The notes below the pieces were generated by a model. The model was not told the DNA's origin and did no database searches. It saw only the letters and a program-made list of their open reading frames with translations. Of a stretch of 24,235 nt of DNA, positions 10,640 through 21,061 are shown in pieces. Source of the DNA: Paramacrobiotus metropolitanus. Its lineage: Eukaryota; Tardigrada; Eutardigrada; Parachela; Macrobiotidae. The first letter of the stretch is position 1; each line of letters opens with the position of its first letter. Both the position numbers and the translations under genes were made by a program. Location: positions 1-24,235 of the forward strand of contig NW_026570638.1 of NCBI RefSeq assembly GCF_019649055.1. The letters are read 5' to 3'.

Positions 10640-10975
10640 ATACTGGGCTAGGTAATCAGAACCGAATACCTTAGTGCTAGCAGAGATAATCCAAACTGAT
10701 TTCCTAGGTAATCCAAACCGATTACCTTATCCGTGCAGATTACCTCTGTACTCGTACAAGTAATCGTAACTAGTTACCTTTTGTACATGCAACACCGTAG
10801 CAACAGTATGCAAAAGTGCAAAAGGTAATCAAAACCGATTAGCTCTTGTACGAGTGGAGGTAGTCCAAAACGATTACCTTTTGTACTAGTTAAGGTAATC
10901 TGAACAGATTACCTCTGTACTCGTACAAGTAATCATAACTGGTTCGTTTTCGTTCGTGCATCACCGTAGCAACAA
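10640..10975. repeat. left subterminal array of AGGTAATC-N6-GATTACCT palindromes
   Basis: At least five copies of a 22-bp palindrome, the best at 10706-10727 and others near 10650, 10832, 10860 and 10893. About 166 bp of the array is duplicated in tandem: TGTACTCGTACAAGTAATC occurs near 10747 and again near 10916, each followed by a CACCGTAGCAACA word. Repeated sites just inside both ends suggest binding sites for an element protein; that is inference. Confidence 0.8.
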
Positions 10976-11371
10976 AATACCCCTATTGCTGTTTTTATTT
11001 CATTGCTGAAATTTCTGTCATTTCGACACCAAAATCCGCAACGTGCTTTGTATTGCACCGACAAATACTCTATGACAAGCAGTTACGTCTAAGAAAATTG
11101 TTCCATTCTGATATCTTTTCGAACTGGGGAACTGCTACCATTGGCATGACCGAAATAAATGGTTGAAAAAAACGCCTCTTCCTATACAGTTCCAAGATTT
11201 CCAACCGTAGCATTTTTGCTGCTAGAATAACGAGGACATAAGAGTAGGGTAAAATTTTTATTTGATCGTAACCTTGTAATTCATAAATTCATCTATTGCA
11301 ATACTGTAATATGCTTACCTAACAGTTGATACGTCATACTGTTCAGCTGTTCGGTTTCGTGTAGTGTTGTT
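10976..11371. other. internal flank of element, no gene recognised
   Basis: Probable 3' flank of the small membrane protein gene. A minus-strand AATAAA lies near 11258-11263. Confidence 0.45.
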
Positions 11372-11527
11372 CTAGTAGTCGGTTTGGATAATTTTTCCAA
11401 TGCCTTCAGTGACAACAAACGCAGCAAAAACTACGAAGAACACAACGTAGAGAATGATTAGTAGCACCTTTTCGCATTTTTGCTCAAGGTTACGCGCGTA
11501 GCACAACATGTACTGAAGGTTAGCCAT
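11372..11527 (-). CDS. 51-residue single-pass membrane protein of the Polinton-like element
   Basis: ATG at 11527, stop TAG at 11372-11374, with no lesion. The chain has an N-terminal stretch of about 20 residues with three Cys and two basic/acidic pairs, one strong hydrophobic helix (residues about 21-40, starting VLLIILYVVFFVVFAAFVV), and a short polar tail ending KIIQTDY. A TATA-like TTATTTAAGG lies 40 bp upstream on the same strand, and an AATAAA lies about 110 bp downstream. It is divergent from the ATPase gene. Function unknown. Small membrane proteins are plausible in virus-like elements, but none is matched here. The hydrophobic pattern and the promoter and polyA context support it, while its short length makes chance possible. 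Confidence 0.55.
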   Translation of the reverse strand: MANLQYMLCYARNLEQKCEKVLLIILYVVFFVVFAAFVVTEGIGKIIQTDY

Positions 11528-11770
11528 TGTGATTTGATGGTGTTATTCAGGCATACCATTATCCCTTAAATAAGCTAACCCATTGTATTTTTCACGAGTA
11601 GTTCAAGATTCTTCCCCCTTTCTGCTATGTTTTGTTTTAATATAATAAATTTTTTTGCCAACCTTTTTTGTTAAAGGTTACTAAAAAGTAATCCACCTCG
11701 ATGTCTGCCTATTTAAGTGGTACATTTCTGGTATGCAAATCATGTACACGCATTAATTGCTTACTCAAAA
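11528..11770. promoter_or_regulatory. divergent promoter region with paired TATA-like boxes
   Basis: A plus-strand TATTTAAG at about 11708-11715 lies about 60 bp before the ATPase ATG (11771). A minus-strand TTATTTAAGG at about 11567-11576 lies 40 bp before the small membrane protein ATG (11527). The same TATTTAAG word is used in both directions. Confidence 0.5.
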
Positions 11771-12000
11771 ATGTTCAGTATAATAAATGATTATCCGCGT
11801 TTTTGCGCACCGTTTGGAATGTGCATTTGTGGGACAACGATGTCGGGTAAAACAAACTTTGTTTGTACGCTCCTGAGAAACAGTACCTCCGTCTTTGATC
11901 AACAATCGGCACGGACATTGTTTTGTTACGGCCAGTGGCAGAAAGGATTTGAGAACATTCAGAAAGCATCATTCAGAAAGCAGAAGGCATGCACCGTGTC
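11771..12000 (+). pseudogene. Polinton-type packaging ATPase, 3' truncated
   Basis: Frame from ATG 11771. Family-like sequence covers about 65-75 residues: an N-terminal PFGMCICG strand, a complete Walker A (GTTMSGKT, residues about 20-27), then FVCTLLRN and the family phrase LFCYGQWQK. Similar genes in Polinton-like elements encode about 200-250-residue FtsK/HerA-type ATPases thought to load DNA into capsids. Here similarity ends near 11968, before Walker B, in a 13-bp direct repeat (CATTCAGAAAGCA at 11956-11968 and 11970-11982). The open frame runs on to 12094 but only as antisense of the polymerase 3' end. It is convergent with the polymerase gene, and the deleted 3' part probably went with whatever once lay between the two. 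Confidence 0.75.
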
Positions 12001-12028
12001 GAGGTTATGCTTCAACAATTTAATAAAT

Positions 12029-15000
12029 TCAAGACAGTGTAAATCCATATGGAAGCGTGTTGTAACAATCCGACGTTTGTCATACGTCACTTGAAAGCGT
12101 TTTTGCATGCTTGTACTATATATCTTCAAATCCTTCTTCACACGTTTAAGGATATCAGGATAATGAATATCAATGCTACTACGCGTTTCCAGCATCTTCA
12201 GCATTGTAACAAAATTAATCTGCTCACTCGTTCGTCCATTCAAAGTGAATCCTTTGACTTTTGCCACTGTTTCCCCGTCGTTGGTGACGTACGCATAGGT
12301 TTTAGCACCGAGGCTAACAAACTGCACAATGTGTTGACCAGGTTTGAGCTCATTCGTTAGGTCGCCCAAGAAACAACCGGTTGGTGGATCCACGAGTCCC
12401 GGTTTTGTCAAAAAAAAAATCGAGTCTAAAAAACACTTTTTTTTTGAAAATTAAAAACAGAAAAAACAGCATTGGATACCTGCGTCGAAGTACAGATATC
12501 GATCCTTGACCGTTTCCATAAATTTATATAAATGCAGTCTTGCCCAGCATGTTGTGAACCTGCAATAATACATCATATGAAAATATTTGAAACGATGAAA
12601 CGGATGAAACTTACGCCGCAAGAATGACATTAGTGTTTGGATTCTGTTCCACAAAAGCCGCTTTCTTTCCTATACGTCATCTGGACAACGTCTTCAGAAA
12701 ACATGTCCCAAGACTGCACATGGTGCTTTCCAGACAACAACATGTCGTAAAATTTATCCGGTTCCATAATATATACAGTATTTAGCTTGTTATCTTGCAT
12801 CTCCAAACGTCCTCAAAAACTGCAGTTAAAAATAACCGTTTTTTATACACTGAAAAAAGCATAAATATTCAAAATTACCTGTTTAAACATAATTTAGAAA
12901 AGGCACGCAATCCGGGATTCAGTGTGATCTTGTCATAATCGAGGGCAACGTTTTCGTGTTGCTTAAAGTCTGCTATGTACTGCTGCTTCTGGACTTCGGT
13001 AATAACATGGGCTGGCCATCCACTAGCTTCCGCCTTGACTTTCAAAAACTTGTTGATGTACTCTGCGAACAGATGGTCTTCGTACTCTTCAAAGTGCCAC
13101 ACTTCATAAATTTTTGTAAGGATGTAGCCCCGGTCCAAAGCTTCAATAATTTCAGGGGTGCACCACGTTCCAGTTAGAACGCGCTCGGCATCTGTATGTT
13201 CACATTTGGAATTTTGATATTTGTCAACGCAAGTGAGACACAGCGGAAACGTCAACTTGCCACCGGAGCGGTGCGGTAGTACAGGAAGTTTTAAATCTCC
13301 TGGTGGAAGAATTTGACAAAGGACAACACCAAAATAACTGCGAATTATCTTGAAAATCTTTGGTAATAATTATTGGGTGACCGATAGGGTACCGTTTGTT
13401 TTTGTTGATGTACGGGTATTCGCTGTTGACATCGTAGTAGCATATTTTTTCGTCTCCACTGACTTCCTGCAGTAGGTTTACGGCATTGGTCCGGCCACCG
13501 TAGAACGCATCGCAAGGATTTAGCGGTGTAACAAAGCCCATTCACAAACGCTCTTAGTTCAGGATCGCACTTGACTTGGTCGTTGAATTCATGTTCCCAA
13601 ATCGCAGTTAGGCCGTATCACTGACTGCGAATGTATTTTTCGAGTTCCATGGTGTCGTTATATATTTCGGACATAGGTATATTACGAAGAGGGTGTATCG
13701 TGTCGGGAGCTTCACACTGAGGGCATCCATGGTAAAAACAACCGTAAAACTCGTACGCATGGTTGATGTCTTCGCGAAACCCATCAACGAAGTAAGGTCC
13801 AATTTGATGTTCGGCACCGGTTAGCACAGACTCAATGACGCACTCCTCTTCACGCTCCATCCACGCCAACAATTTTTTTGCAACTTCTGACTGATTGCGA
13901 TTTCTTGCATGGATGCGATGGGGAAGCAGTCCTATATGATCAGGTTTGAGAATGAACGATTTCCAATACTGAATGCAACGCCAGCAATGGTTATTGCTGA
14001 CACAAAGGGACAAAGAGCGTTACTGATCTTTTGGAAAAGGTAGCGAAACTGTTGACAACACTTGCGCAAAATTGTCACATCCATCCGGCAATAATCCTCA
14101 ATTTCTTTGCGAAAGTCGAAAAGAAAGTCTTTTGCTTTGGATTCAGTCTCGTACCACCGCATAAAAGACTCCTTCGATTTTTTTTCATGCTGGAGTACCC
14201 GTACTCCTCCGGTTGCGGAAAAGGAACCACTTTATCCCAGTTTTCTTTGCGATTGAATCGGTGAGGAAACGTTCCTTTGCCAACATCCGGAATACCAAAA
14301 GTCGCTGGTCATTTTGCTAGGCTTTGTGGGTTGTAGTTGTAACTGTCTCGGAATCGGTTGTTAAATTCGCTTACATCCAGCTGCAGGATTTTTCCACCGT
14401 TCATAATAATATGGGGTTCTATCCCGTTCCGTAGTAACCAGGGAAGTATGAAGTGTCCATCGAATCCCTACAACAATAAATATCACGTGTGGAACTCTCG
14501 GTTATTTTGTAACAACACTGAATTACCTTGAAATTATGTGCTATAATATAGTGATCCCTGTGACTTTCATCAAATAAAAAGGTGCACAGTTGATCCGTTA
14601 CATCATCACCGAACGATGTTCCCTCTTTTGGAAAAATCGATTCCTGACCGTCGTCATCTTGAACAACCTATTAAAACGAAATTATTATATGCAAAAAAAA
14701 TCATGTACATCAAAAAACTTTCCTACCGCTAGGTTAGCCACCAGTTCGTGATTTCCGGCTACGTAGATTTCCAAATCAAAATAAAGAAAGCGGGCATTTT
14801 CATGTTCTTTAAATTCCTCTTCAGTCACTTCGTGAGGTTTCATGAAACACTTGTGAATTGCAGGTAAATCATGAACTTTGCAAATTTGACAATAAACTTT
14901 TCCGCATCGATGCTCATTGCCGTTCTTCCGATTTCTGTCGGATACCACACGAAAACATTGTTGACATATAAATACCGTCTTACAAATACTTTTCCGTCCT

Positions 15001-16263
15001 TTCTGTCGGGGTGTCGATCCAAGTTTGTGTTCAGCGAAACAGCCGTGACCAAAGAATTTGCGATGGCATTCGGGGCATTCAATAATGTCTGCATTGTCTG
15101 ACTCACAATTTTGGCGTAAACAAGATTGGCAGATGGACTCACATCGATGATTCGCTCTTTCGTTGTAGCCCTTGTTACAGGTAAAACACCAATAGCTTTT
15201 TCTAAAAAATGCAGGCAACGAATTCAACAGGTCAAAGTGATGGTCGTGATGCAGCAAAGCTATGCGTTTTTCCTGCTTTGGTCCACTGTAGACAATGCTG
15301 TTAGCGTGATCCACGCTGACAACGATTATTTGATATTCGGAAAGGACTTGTTGGAACAAATGGACATCCTTTATGGTGTATTCTCTTTCATCTAATCCGG
15401 CCTTTTCTATTAACGCTTTTGCTTCGTTTGTTTGGAGCTTCTTTCCGCGTTTTGTACTCCGAATGAGTGATTTACTGCATACGCTTTTCCCACCACCAGT
15501 GCCCCTGCGAGACATATTTTATCCGGGTTCTTGATACGGATAACAGACCGCATGCTTTTTAGCTTGTTTCTCAGCAAAATCGGCACTTCCCGCACGCAGC
15601 TTCCCTTTGGGATGTCCGTGTGTTGCACAAACACTTCAGAATGCTTGTCAATCATGAGTTCCTCGTAGGAGTTTAACACCCGTTCTACTTCCGCCATCCA
15701 ACGACGCACAGTTAGTTGCGATCTCTGGACAGCTGGAGTCCAGATCGGATAATTCAGCGATTTGGACTCGGTGCGCACGCGAACCATCTCTTCTGGGGCC
15801 AAGCCTTCTAACACGTGGTCCAGCACATGCTGAAGCATGCATGTCATGGCCATAGGTACAGCTGAAAATGGAGCGGATTCCAAGTCCGCGACCTTTAGAA
15901 ATTAGTCTTGCAGTTAGCGAAAGTCACACGGCTAAATTTATAATGTCTTACCTTCACTGAAAAGTACTTTGAATGCAACTGAAATTTTTTCCAGAATTTT
16001 GAACCGGAATCCGCAATGTATATGTGATCAGCTACATTATCGAGAAAATGGTCCGACAATTCTGCAAGTACATATGTAATTTTGCTGGTGACGCAATGAA
16101 AAGTAGTCACAATATCAGAGTTTTATGCTTGCTTTTTTCTTGAGTTTAATGGACAAAAAACTTATTACATTACGCGCTAGCCGTTACCTGCTTCACCGGA
16201 TCCGGATCCTTGAGGACTACCTAAATCGTCCTCTTCTCGTTTGCGCTTCTTCACCAGTTCCAT
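12029..16263 (-). pseudogene. protein-primed family B DNA polymerase, eight exons, multiply disabled
   Basis: Exons by descending coordinate: 16263-16188, 16061-15952, 15892-14727, 14667-14527, 14467-12879, 12819-12615, 12559-12480, 12425-12029. All junctions are GT-AG and in phase; spliced length is 3,764 nt. Domains in order: basic N-terminus (KKRKREEDD); conserved N-terminal region; paired Cys/His clusters (15150-14830); Exo I YFDLE; Exo II AHNFK-GFDGHF across intron 4; Exo III YCRMDV; polymerase A DVNSEYPYIN; motif B KLCLNSF; motif C YFDADS across intron 7; C-terminal LPYGF. Lesions: stops TGA at 14309-14311, 13618-13620 and 12813-12815; frameshifts near 15460, 14180 (in T8), 13960, 13540, 13345, 12655 and 12055. 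This enzyme copies the element from a protein primer. Strand and order place it convergent to the ATPase. Confidence 0.9.
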
Positions 16264-16400
16264 CTTAGCAGGACACAACCTCGATTTCGTGAAAGAAAAC
16301 CTCTGCTATGCTATGTTGCGAGTAGAAATTGTAAGTTATTTTGCAAATATTCTAAAACTAGTTGAGAAAATCCCGACCAAATAATTTCGAAGCGTTCTGC

Positions 16401-16408
16401 TTTATATA
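16401..16408 (-). promoter_or_regulatory. TATA box of the polymerase gene
   Basis: TATATAAA on the minus strand, about 138 bp upstream of the polymerase ATG at 16263 and just inside the subterminal palindrome array. Confidence 0.5.
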
Positions 16409-16449
16409 CCCTGCGGTATCTTGGTATATTGTTGCTACGGTGCTGTATG

Positions 16450-16705
16450 TACAAAAGGTAATCGGATTTGATTACTTCTACTAATACAAAAGATAGTTAT
16501 CTCTGATTACCTCAATACTTTCTGCTATTCCCACGGTCGAAAGTTTTTTATTATCCTTATTTTTTAGGTAAGTAGGAAAGTCAATCGGTTTTGATTACCT
16601 CCACTCGTACAGAAGGTAATTGTTGTTGACTGCATAGGTAATCAGTTTCGATTAACTTGGTAATCAGATTTGATTACCAAGGTAATTGCTTTTGATTACC
16701 TTTGC
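16450..16705. repeat. right subterminal array of GGTAATC/GATTACC palindromes
   Basis: Six or so copies of the same palindrome as at 10640-10975, for example around 16458, 16601, 16642, 16664 and 16681. The word GTTGCTACGGTGCTGTATGTAC at the array's inner edge mirrors the left array's CACCGTAGCAACA. The terminal repeats therefore extend in degenerate form to about 700-800 bp. Confidence 0.8.
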
Positions 16706-17093
16706 TTCGTTCGGAAGTGCGTTAGCGTAGTAGTATATTTATCCGACCTACAGATCTAGCTTCCGTTTTTTTTTTGTACCAGTCACCGAATTGGATCGGA
16801 AGTGATATACAAAGTAATCGGATTTTCTGTATTTTAGGATATAGTTGCTGCGGTAGTATACGTGGATTGTAACCCTTGCGCTTACATGGTTAACTGATTT
16901 CGATGATCCGTGGAGGATAACCGATATCAGGTGATTTTTAAGAGTTAATAATTCCGATTACCTCTAGTAAATATTAACTTTTCTTCTATAAATACACTGA
17001 CAATAATTATTCGGATAAAAAAGCATAGCTAGACCCTTGAGACTGTCTGGCAGTACTTGAAACCGCGTAGCGCTGCGCTTATACGCCCCGAAC
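16706..17093. other. right subterminal region, no gene recognised
   Basis: AT-rich, between the palindrome array and the terminal repeat. One further palindrome-like GGTAATC half-site is visible. I see no coding sequence. Confidence 0.4.
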
Positions 17094-17249
17094 CACACCG
17101 CCGGTGTAAAATGCATAACAGGTCCAGAAATTTCGACCCGTATATAATGCCCTAGGTCCAAAACTTAGGATCCGTAAATAATACCCTAGGTCCAAAAATT
17201 TAGACCCCCCCGGTTAAAAAAAACTGGTCAGGTTGGACCAGGATACTAT
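17094..17249 (-). repeat. right terminal inverted repeat of Polinton-like element
   Basis: Reverse complement of 10284-10440, about 98% identical, ending ...GGATACTAT immediately before the target duplication. Confidence 0.95.
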
Positions 17250-17257
17250 TTACCTGC
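17250..17257. repeat. right target-site duplication TTACCTGC
   Basis: Identical to 10276-10283. Removing 10284-17257 restores continuous GC-rich core sequence. Confidence 0.8.
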
Positions 17258-19358
17258 TCATGCTGCATGCCGGGGAACCATGCGACGGCAATGTGCGGAT
17301 TCGCGGCCGGCGACTGGAATCAGAACCCGTACCAACGCTGGTACCATGATTAGCGCCCGTCGCTAGAACGCCGGATTGCCCGTCAAAGCGCATCCTGACC
17401 GTCTCGGCGTGGGTCTTTCACCTGGAAAACGAGATGTCGGGTGGCCAGACAACCGGCAACGGGGTTCTTAGTTTCCAGGGCAGCCGAAGCCAGGGTGCGC
17501 CCAGGACGGAAGCCGCCCTAGGCGGCAACTGGAATAGCCGTGATGGTTGCTTTGGGGATGCTGGCGGAAACAATTAGAGAATGCCGCCAATGCGCCGGTC
17601 TTTAACTCAGCATCCGCCGAAAAATGGTGCAGCCAGGATGCACCGGGGAGCGCTTGTTTATTAACAGCAACAGCAGCCGATACTGCAGTTTGAGAAATCA
17701 AGCGCTCCTGTATACCGGACGGCGGTTATAGCTACGGCGGCGTTCCAGCCAGCCCAGATGGCTATCAGCAGCAGCCGCTGATGTACCAATCCGGACCAAT
17801 TTGTGCTTCGGTGCAGCAAGGACTGTTGAGCTGCCAGAAGGCGTCCGTCCAGATGGCATCCATTCAGATGCCCAGGCGGACGTTCGGCAGCCGGGGTATG
17901 AGCACAAAATACCTGAACGTCCAGTAACTGCAGGTGGCTTATTCAACCGACGACCTCTACAAAACCGCCGGACATAAATGGAGCGGGATGGACAAACACG
18001 ACGCCGGGCGGCATGCTTGCGCCTGTGCAGCGATTCTTAGCGCCGGGGTACCCCTGTACAGCTTAAACAGGCGCCGGTTGACAAGGTCATCTCAGTGCAG
18101 CGGGTGACAGCCCCGAGAGACACAATGGCGACCGAGCGGCTTGACCTGACGGAAAGATGGATTTCCTCTAAACCGAATGACGGATTCGACCAAAGGCAGC
18201 GGAACGAGACAATCAAACCGCCAGTTCGGCAATACAAACGTTCGGAGACAATATGGAAGGCGAGTTCCTTGGGACAAGTTTACCAGCCTGCCGGGATGGA
18301 GGAAGACCTCGCGGTAAGCTGTATACCGACCGTTCGAACCTCCGGTACGGTCGGCATACGGCGCAAGCCGTAATCGGCCCAATTCGCCTCGAACGGACGG
18401 GAACGGCTGTGCCGTTCCCGCTGTGCCGACCGGGCTGACCTAGATAGATTGGTAATTCAATCCGACAGTTTTACGGGCAGAACGGCTAACTGGATGAAGC
18501 CTACGAAGGGTTCCACCCTCGAGTAGTACGAGAACGATTCGACCCTCGAGCGTGAAGAAAGCTGGCCCGTGAACCTATGGCAGGACAGATTTAGCGACCG
18601 GTTTGCGGAATGCAAGCAGAAGAACGCTAAGGTGCGGGCTATGTTGGCGGGCGGGCGGGATTGTGGGCGATGTATATATCTATATGCGCGCCCGCAATAG
18701 AAATGCCGCCCGTGCAGACCCGAGGCTTGCTGCTTACTACGGCGGTAATGGTGGCCTCAGCCGGCAGTCCAAGTAACGGATTCATTAGTCAAAACGAAAG
18801 CTTCAGCGGAAAGTAATAAACGGGGTCAGGGGAGAAACCCGGGCCAGACACCCCGACAAAACAGCCACATAGTACATATGCCCAACATTGGGCCAATGAG
18901 TTTCCGCTCGGAAAAAAACTCTTGTCGGACTGAAAGTCCAGAACGGAACCGTACTAATCGCAGAAATCGGAAAACTAACCATAGCGAGATCGGCTACAGC
19001 TGCCAACAGTTGCGCCGGCGAACTGTGACTCGACAAGAAAACCAGAACCTTAGACTGACTGGACAGAACCGAGCCACCCGGGAACAATAACGCAGCCGGG
19101 CGACCGGTACGCAAGATACCGTTAGACCGACTGACGCCGCTAATGCCGTCGCCTCGCTCCGGATATGGTCAATGCCGGATATGGTCAGTTACCACCCCTG
19201 ACAAGGTTGGTTTACCGAACGAACCAACCGCACCGGCGTTGAGATCCACTAGGATAGCCCACACAGGCTTCAGTGTGTCTCAACATGATAAGAATGTCTT
19301 AGGAGCATCCCATGCGAACCGTGATCTGATGGATTTCAATAAAAGACACTAGTAGACC
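17258..19358. other. GC-rich decayed core, right part
   Basis: Same composition as 7.8-10.27 kb and continuous with it once the insertion is removed. Many stops in every frame. The most protein-like stretch is the plus frame 17694-17927 (77 codons), rich in Gly, Gln, Tyr and Met (for example GGYSYGGVPASPDGYQQQP). A plus frame at 18095-18373 (92 codons) is Arg/Thr-rich without a motif. A phrase near 18711-18777 is Gly/Asn-rich. No reverse transcriptase, integrase, transposase or capsid signature was recognised. Confidence 0.35.
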
Positions 19359-19375
19359 CCGCGCAAATTGCGCGG
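19359..19375. repeat. 17-nt perfect palindrome at right edge of GC-rich core
   Basis: CCGCGCAA-A-TTGCGCGG. Composition turns AT-rich straight after it, as it does before the 67-nt hairpin at 7724. Confidence 0.7.
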
Positions 19376-21061
19376 AATAAATCGCCGATGAATTGCTATT
19401 TAAAAAACTACTAAAAAAACCCGGTAACTAAAAAATAGGTATTGGTCATGCTTCACCGGCAGATAGTTAGCAGTGAGCCTGTATCAAAGTTTACTAATAA
19501 AATTTTTGAAGGTCGGTTTGAGAGAACATTTTCTCATCCCGCTAACTGCAAGATTTACCTTGTTAGACCCAAAAATTCGAAATTTGTCAGGAACATGGTT
19601 TTTAATTTGGAGTTTTAAAACTGTTCAAACTTTTCCTGAATCAGTCAGTAGCTGCTAAGAACTACATATAAGAAGCAGCTCATTGATTAGTGGAGCTTTT
19701 GGCTCCTTATTAGTTATTACCTCAGTGGTCCAGGTACCATTCCAGGCCTCGTTAAATTTAATTCTGTCTGTCGTGACCGACACAATTATCCAGTGATACG
19801 ACTACCAGCGGTACCCTTTTACCGCTGAGAATAAAACTAACTTCCAGTCTTAAATTTTCTCATACTGTTTACAACTTTACACACAAAAGCAAACTTTAAA
19901 TCGCACGAATACTACAAATTTCATCGTATCCCTTGTATCGTATGTATCCCTTGTATTGTATATTTCATCGTATTAATAATTAACATTGTATCCCTTTGTA
20001 ATTATTAATCGAAAACTTTTGAGCCGGAAAATTAGCCGCTGGACGGGCAATATAAGTTCCGTTTTATTGTATATTATCTTCTGATTGTTTTAAATTTTAA
20101 ATATCCTAAGTAATTTTTTGTTTCGGCGTTCAGGTTCTTTCTCGAAAATATTTTAACTTCTTCCTCCCCGCCCCCCCCTTCCTTGGCGGACATCTGTAAC
20201 ACAACGATCCTCACTCTCTCCCGGAAAAATTCTCACTCCCCCGGGCGGGCGGTGTTAGACTCGAATTCGGACCTCCGGCGGGGCAGGGCGGGACTGGGAC
20301 TTGTTACTCAACCAGTATTCCAGTCAAACACCAAAATTCCCAAAAAATCGACTCTCACTCTCCCCCAAACGTTTTTTCGGCAATTTGACACATCAGCAAG
20401 CAGTAATTAAAACCGCCCATGGAAGCAGTTGCAGTACTAAATCTAACCAACCTGCTGCGGAAGGCAACTGCTTCATCTATGAAAATTGAGTCGTTCCTAC
20501 TTCCCAGGAGATTTCGCATGTTCAGTTTTTAAAAAGTGTCACTTTCAAACCTTACATTTATTTAAAAGTACAGTAATTCTTGATAAAAAGCTTATGAACT
20601 CAAGGCATTCGAATAACATCAAGTTCCATCAAGTGTAATGCCTAACGTATTTCAAAAAGAAGGACGCCTTTCCTATCCTGTTCATGACAGTGGTGGCGTG
20701 GGCGGGTTTGCAGTGCTGGGTTCTCCACTTTTCCCGTAGACTTAATATGTTAAATTCTTTTGACGTTTTCTTTTAGACCTTACATACTTTATAAAAACTG
20801 ACTGGTTTCTGCAAATCTATAAGCTCGGCGCTATTAAATGACATATAGACATCAAAGTTTGGTTCAGTGGCTCGCTCACAAAAGGGAGACAGAAATGGAA
20901 TTCGCTAAGGCTTAGAGAATTAATATATAGGATAGCTCACCTTAAATCGTAAATAGACATGACGACGGCCCAGTAGGAACTTAGATGAACCTCACCGAAT
21001 TTTCGTCATGTCAATTTAACACATACCCGAATAAGGACATCGTGAACCTAATTTGACGCAG
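19376..21061. other. AT-rich stretch, no gene recognised
   Basis: Contains a hairpin at 20422-20474 and a C-rich run near 20167-20180. The open frames at 20183-20410 and 20301-20489 overlap each other and lack motifs. Confidence 0.4.
20422..20474. repeat. hairpin with 11-bp perfect arms
   Basis: GAAGCAGTTGC at 20422-20432 and GCAACTGCTTC at 20464-20474, with a 31-nt loop. Confidence 0.65.

Larger units (their letters stand above)
10284..17249. mobile_element. Polinton/Maverick-like DNA transposon, 6,966 bp, non-autonomous
   Basis: Defined by 157/156-bp terminal inverted repeats and an 8-bp target duplication. It encodes a broken protein-primed family B DNA polymerase, a truncated packaging-type ATPase and a small membrane protein. 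That gene set belongs to Polintons and related adintovirus-like elements. It is less than half the usual 15-20 kb, and no retroviral-type integrase, cysteine protease or capsid gene was seen, so it is either an internally deleted copy or a reduced lineage. It lies inside the GC-rich core of the larger element at 7067-21593 and so is the younger insertion. Confidence 0.85.

Noticed and set aside
12813-14311. All three in-frame stops of the polymerase are TGA, hinting at a recoded TGA
   Set aside because: Only one lies at an expected Trp. The other two fall where the family has other residues, TGG is used for Trp nearby, and the gene also has about seven frameshifts, so plain decay explains it.
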